Origin: Desulfobacteraceae bacterium
Lineage (GTDB): Bacteria; Desulfobacterota; DSM-4660; Desulfatiglandales; Desulfatiglandaceae
Assembly (NCBI GenBank): GCA_030613055.1
Contig: JAUWMR010000010.1
Location: 30,206-94,205, forward strand
Direction of reading: 5' to 3'
DNA: 64,000 bases
The position numbers were made by a program, and so were the translations under genes. Below are positions 63,017-64,000 of the stretch, piece by piece; within the stretch, counting starts at the first letter, position 1, and the number at the start of each line of letters is the position of its first letter. The notes under the pieces are model-generated. The model was not told the origin of the DNA. It did no database searches and saw only the letters and a list, made by a program, of their open reading frames with translations.

Positions 63017-63250
63017 AGGACACCGTTTTCGACAGGGCCTTTTAATGGGTGACCCCATTGTTCTTGAAGAATTTGACCGGATTTTAGACGAAATTTTTCC
63101 TTTTCATGTTCTCTTCTATATGCCATACTAACCTCCACCTAATACTGCATTAAGTTGCATAATACAATATTATATAGCCTTTAAGAAAATATTTTCAGAG
63201 TAATTCCTGGCTGTGCATTTCAATGGTTGCGAGATTTGCGCAAAGGCTAA

Positions 63251-63284
63251 ATGCCTGTCTGCGTGCGGTCACGCACAGGCAGGC
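63251..63284. repeat. Hairpin GCCTGTCTGCGTG...CACGCACAGGCAGGC
   Basis: A strong palindrome just upstream of the PNPOx-like gene, followed by GCCTAAACAACCTG, which recurs near 23320. It is in a gene-free spacer (63059-63320). Confidence 0.6.
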
Positions 63285-63326
63285 AGCCTAAACAACCTGA
63301 ATGGTTACGAAATGAGGAATATGAAA

Positions 63327-63782
63327 ATGGAGATAACCGATAAAAATGAGATAGAAGATGTTTTAAAAGACGCAACTGTTATTCATTTAGCCATGTGTGA
63401 CGGAAGTATGCCGTATGTTGTCCCAGTTGGATTCGGGTATAAGGACGGCGTGATCTATTTTCATTCATCGCGTAAGGGTATGAAAATGGATATTCTGAAA
63501 AAGAACAATAATATATGTTTTGAAGTGGAGACCGGAGTGGAACTAACCGCAGGTGAAAAAGCATGCAATTATGATTTCAGATATAAGAGTGTAATAGGGT
63601 TTGGCACTGCCCATATTGTAGAAAGTGAGGAGGAGAAAACAAGGGGATTGGATACTATCATGGAGCACTATGCTGAACCTCCGTTTGAATATAAACCGAG
63701 TGCGGTAAAAGCTGTAGGTATTATAAGAATTGACATAGAAGGTATGAAAGGAAAGAAATCTGATGGCACTACCTTTGCCTGA
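63327..63782 (+). CDS. Pyridoxamine-phosphate-oxidase-like flavoprotein
   Basis: About 151 residues, PNPOx/split-barrel family as in nitroimidazole-resistance-type proteins. DATVIHLAMCDGSMPYVVPVGF, GVIYFHSSRKGMKMDILKKN and ICFEVETGVEL (strands around the flavin) are typical; YKSVIGFGTAHIV follows. Three in-frame ATGs (63312, 63321, 63327) are possible; 63327 has GAGG nine bases upstream. It may bind FMN or F420 and a small reductant. A transposable element begins five bases after the stop. Confidence 0.85.
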   Translation: MEITDKNEIEDVLKDATVIHLAMCDGSMPYVVPVGFGYKDGVIYFHSSRKGMKMDILKKNNNICFEVETGVELTAGEKACNYDFRYKSVIGFGTAHIVESEEEKTRGLDTIMEHYAEPPFEYKPSAVKAVGIIRIDIEGMKGKKSDGTTFA

Positions 63783-63787
63783 CTCAA

Positions 63788-64000
63788 CCCTAACGTTGCA
63801 AAAGTCGAGGGTGCCGCAGATCTAAGGCGTCAAGGGTGAAGCCGTAATAATCTACTGCGAACCCTTGACAACGAAGGAGATGCGGTGCCCTCGGCTTTCC
63901 CTTCGGGTAAACAACATGGTGATTTGACGGGCCTTGCTCGAATGCACATGCGGTGAATTCCTACAATGACTGTGACAACGGGACGAAACACTGTAGTTTA
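63788..64000. mobile_element. Second copy of the 400-bp element (runs off the window)
   Basis: Begins CCCTAACGTTGCA and matches 36026-36212 with few differences, then joins straight to the equivalent of 36355-36380. The last 20 bases match 36361-36380, so about 45 more bases and the right end are outside the window. It lacks the nested 142-bp segment. Confidence 0.85.

Overview
The window looks like a chromosomal piece of an anaerobic deltaproteobacterium (Desulfobacterota, possibly near Syntrophobacterales). This rests on gene content and gene style, not on a marker gene: moderate GC, SelB plus XdhC/YqeC selenium-molybdenum maturation genes, LUD and M48 proteins, a large exopolysaccharide locus, a PqqD/radical-SAM peptide cassette, and many small palindromic or transposon-derived repeats. 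No ribosomal RNA, CRISPR array or complete autonomous insertion sequence was seen.

Layout. (1) Positions 1-24.5 kb: a Wzx/Wzy-type exopolysaccharide locus, all on the + strand. It has a chain-length/BY-kinase fusion (5' end outside the window), a Wzy/ligase-like protein, a Wzx flippase, one GT2 and six GT4 glycosyltransferases, two methyltransferases, an asparagine-synthase-like amidotransferase, a PHP-like membrane protein, WbqC, a PIG-L deacetylase, a DegT aminotransferase and a WecA-type initiating transferase. (2) 24.6-30.7 kb: a peptide-modification (RiPP) locus. A + strand pair (radical SAM/SPASM, NTP_transf_5-like protein) converges on a - strand operon (Tat-signal PqqD-like protein, PqqD, radical SAM/SPASM, HprK-like kinase, Cys-repeat precursor peptide) with a YkgJ-like Cys-rich gene between them. 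The set matches what I recall of the SynChlorMet (Scm) cassette, whose substrate was unidentified; the Cys-repeat peptide is a strong candidate. (3) 30.9-35.8 kb, - strand: epimerase remnant, LUD protein, XdhC, YqeC and SelB. (4) 36.9-43.9 kb, + strand: IclR regulator, iron-dependent alcohol dehydrogenase, PanB-like aldolase, a complete tripartite tricarboxylate transporter (TctB, TctA, TctC) and a 2-keto-4-pentenoate hydratase-like enzyme, probably one catabolic unit. (5) 44-50 kb: accessory DNA with hypothetical genes, a duplicated selB 5' end, attC-like sites next to cassette-sized genes, a toxin-antitoxin remnant, and an unusual array in which single-domain GIY-YIG nuclease genes alternate with tRNA-Asn gene and gene fragments interrupted by variable hairpins. 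(6) 50-64 kb: housekeeping and envelope genes (M48 lipoprotein protease, CDP-alcohol phosphotransferase-Nudix fusion, giant AsmA-like protein, alpha/beta hydrolase, HNH nuclease, HIT protein, AmgK/MurU-like pair, PNPOx-like flavoprotein).

Several small non-autonomous transposable elements can be delimited by eye. A 400-bp element at 36026-36425 has a TAAA target duplication, an intact empty site at 45473-45476 and a second copy running off the right end. A 294-bp element at 57196-57489 has GTAA ends and a perfect 8-bp target duplication, suggesting IS66 ancestry; a 72-bp relative sits at 6527-6598. All functional calls are from reading the sequence; no database search was possible.
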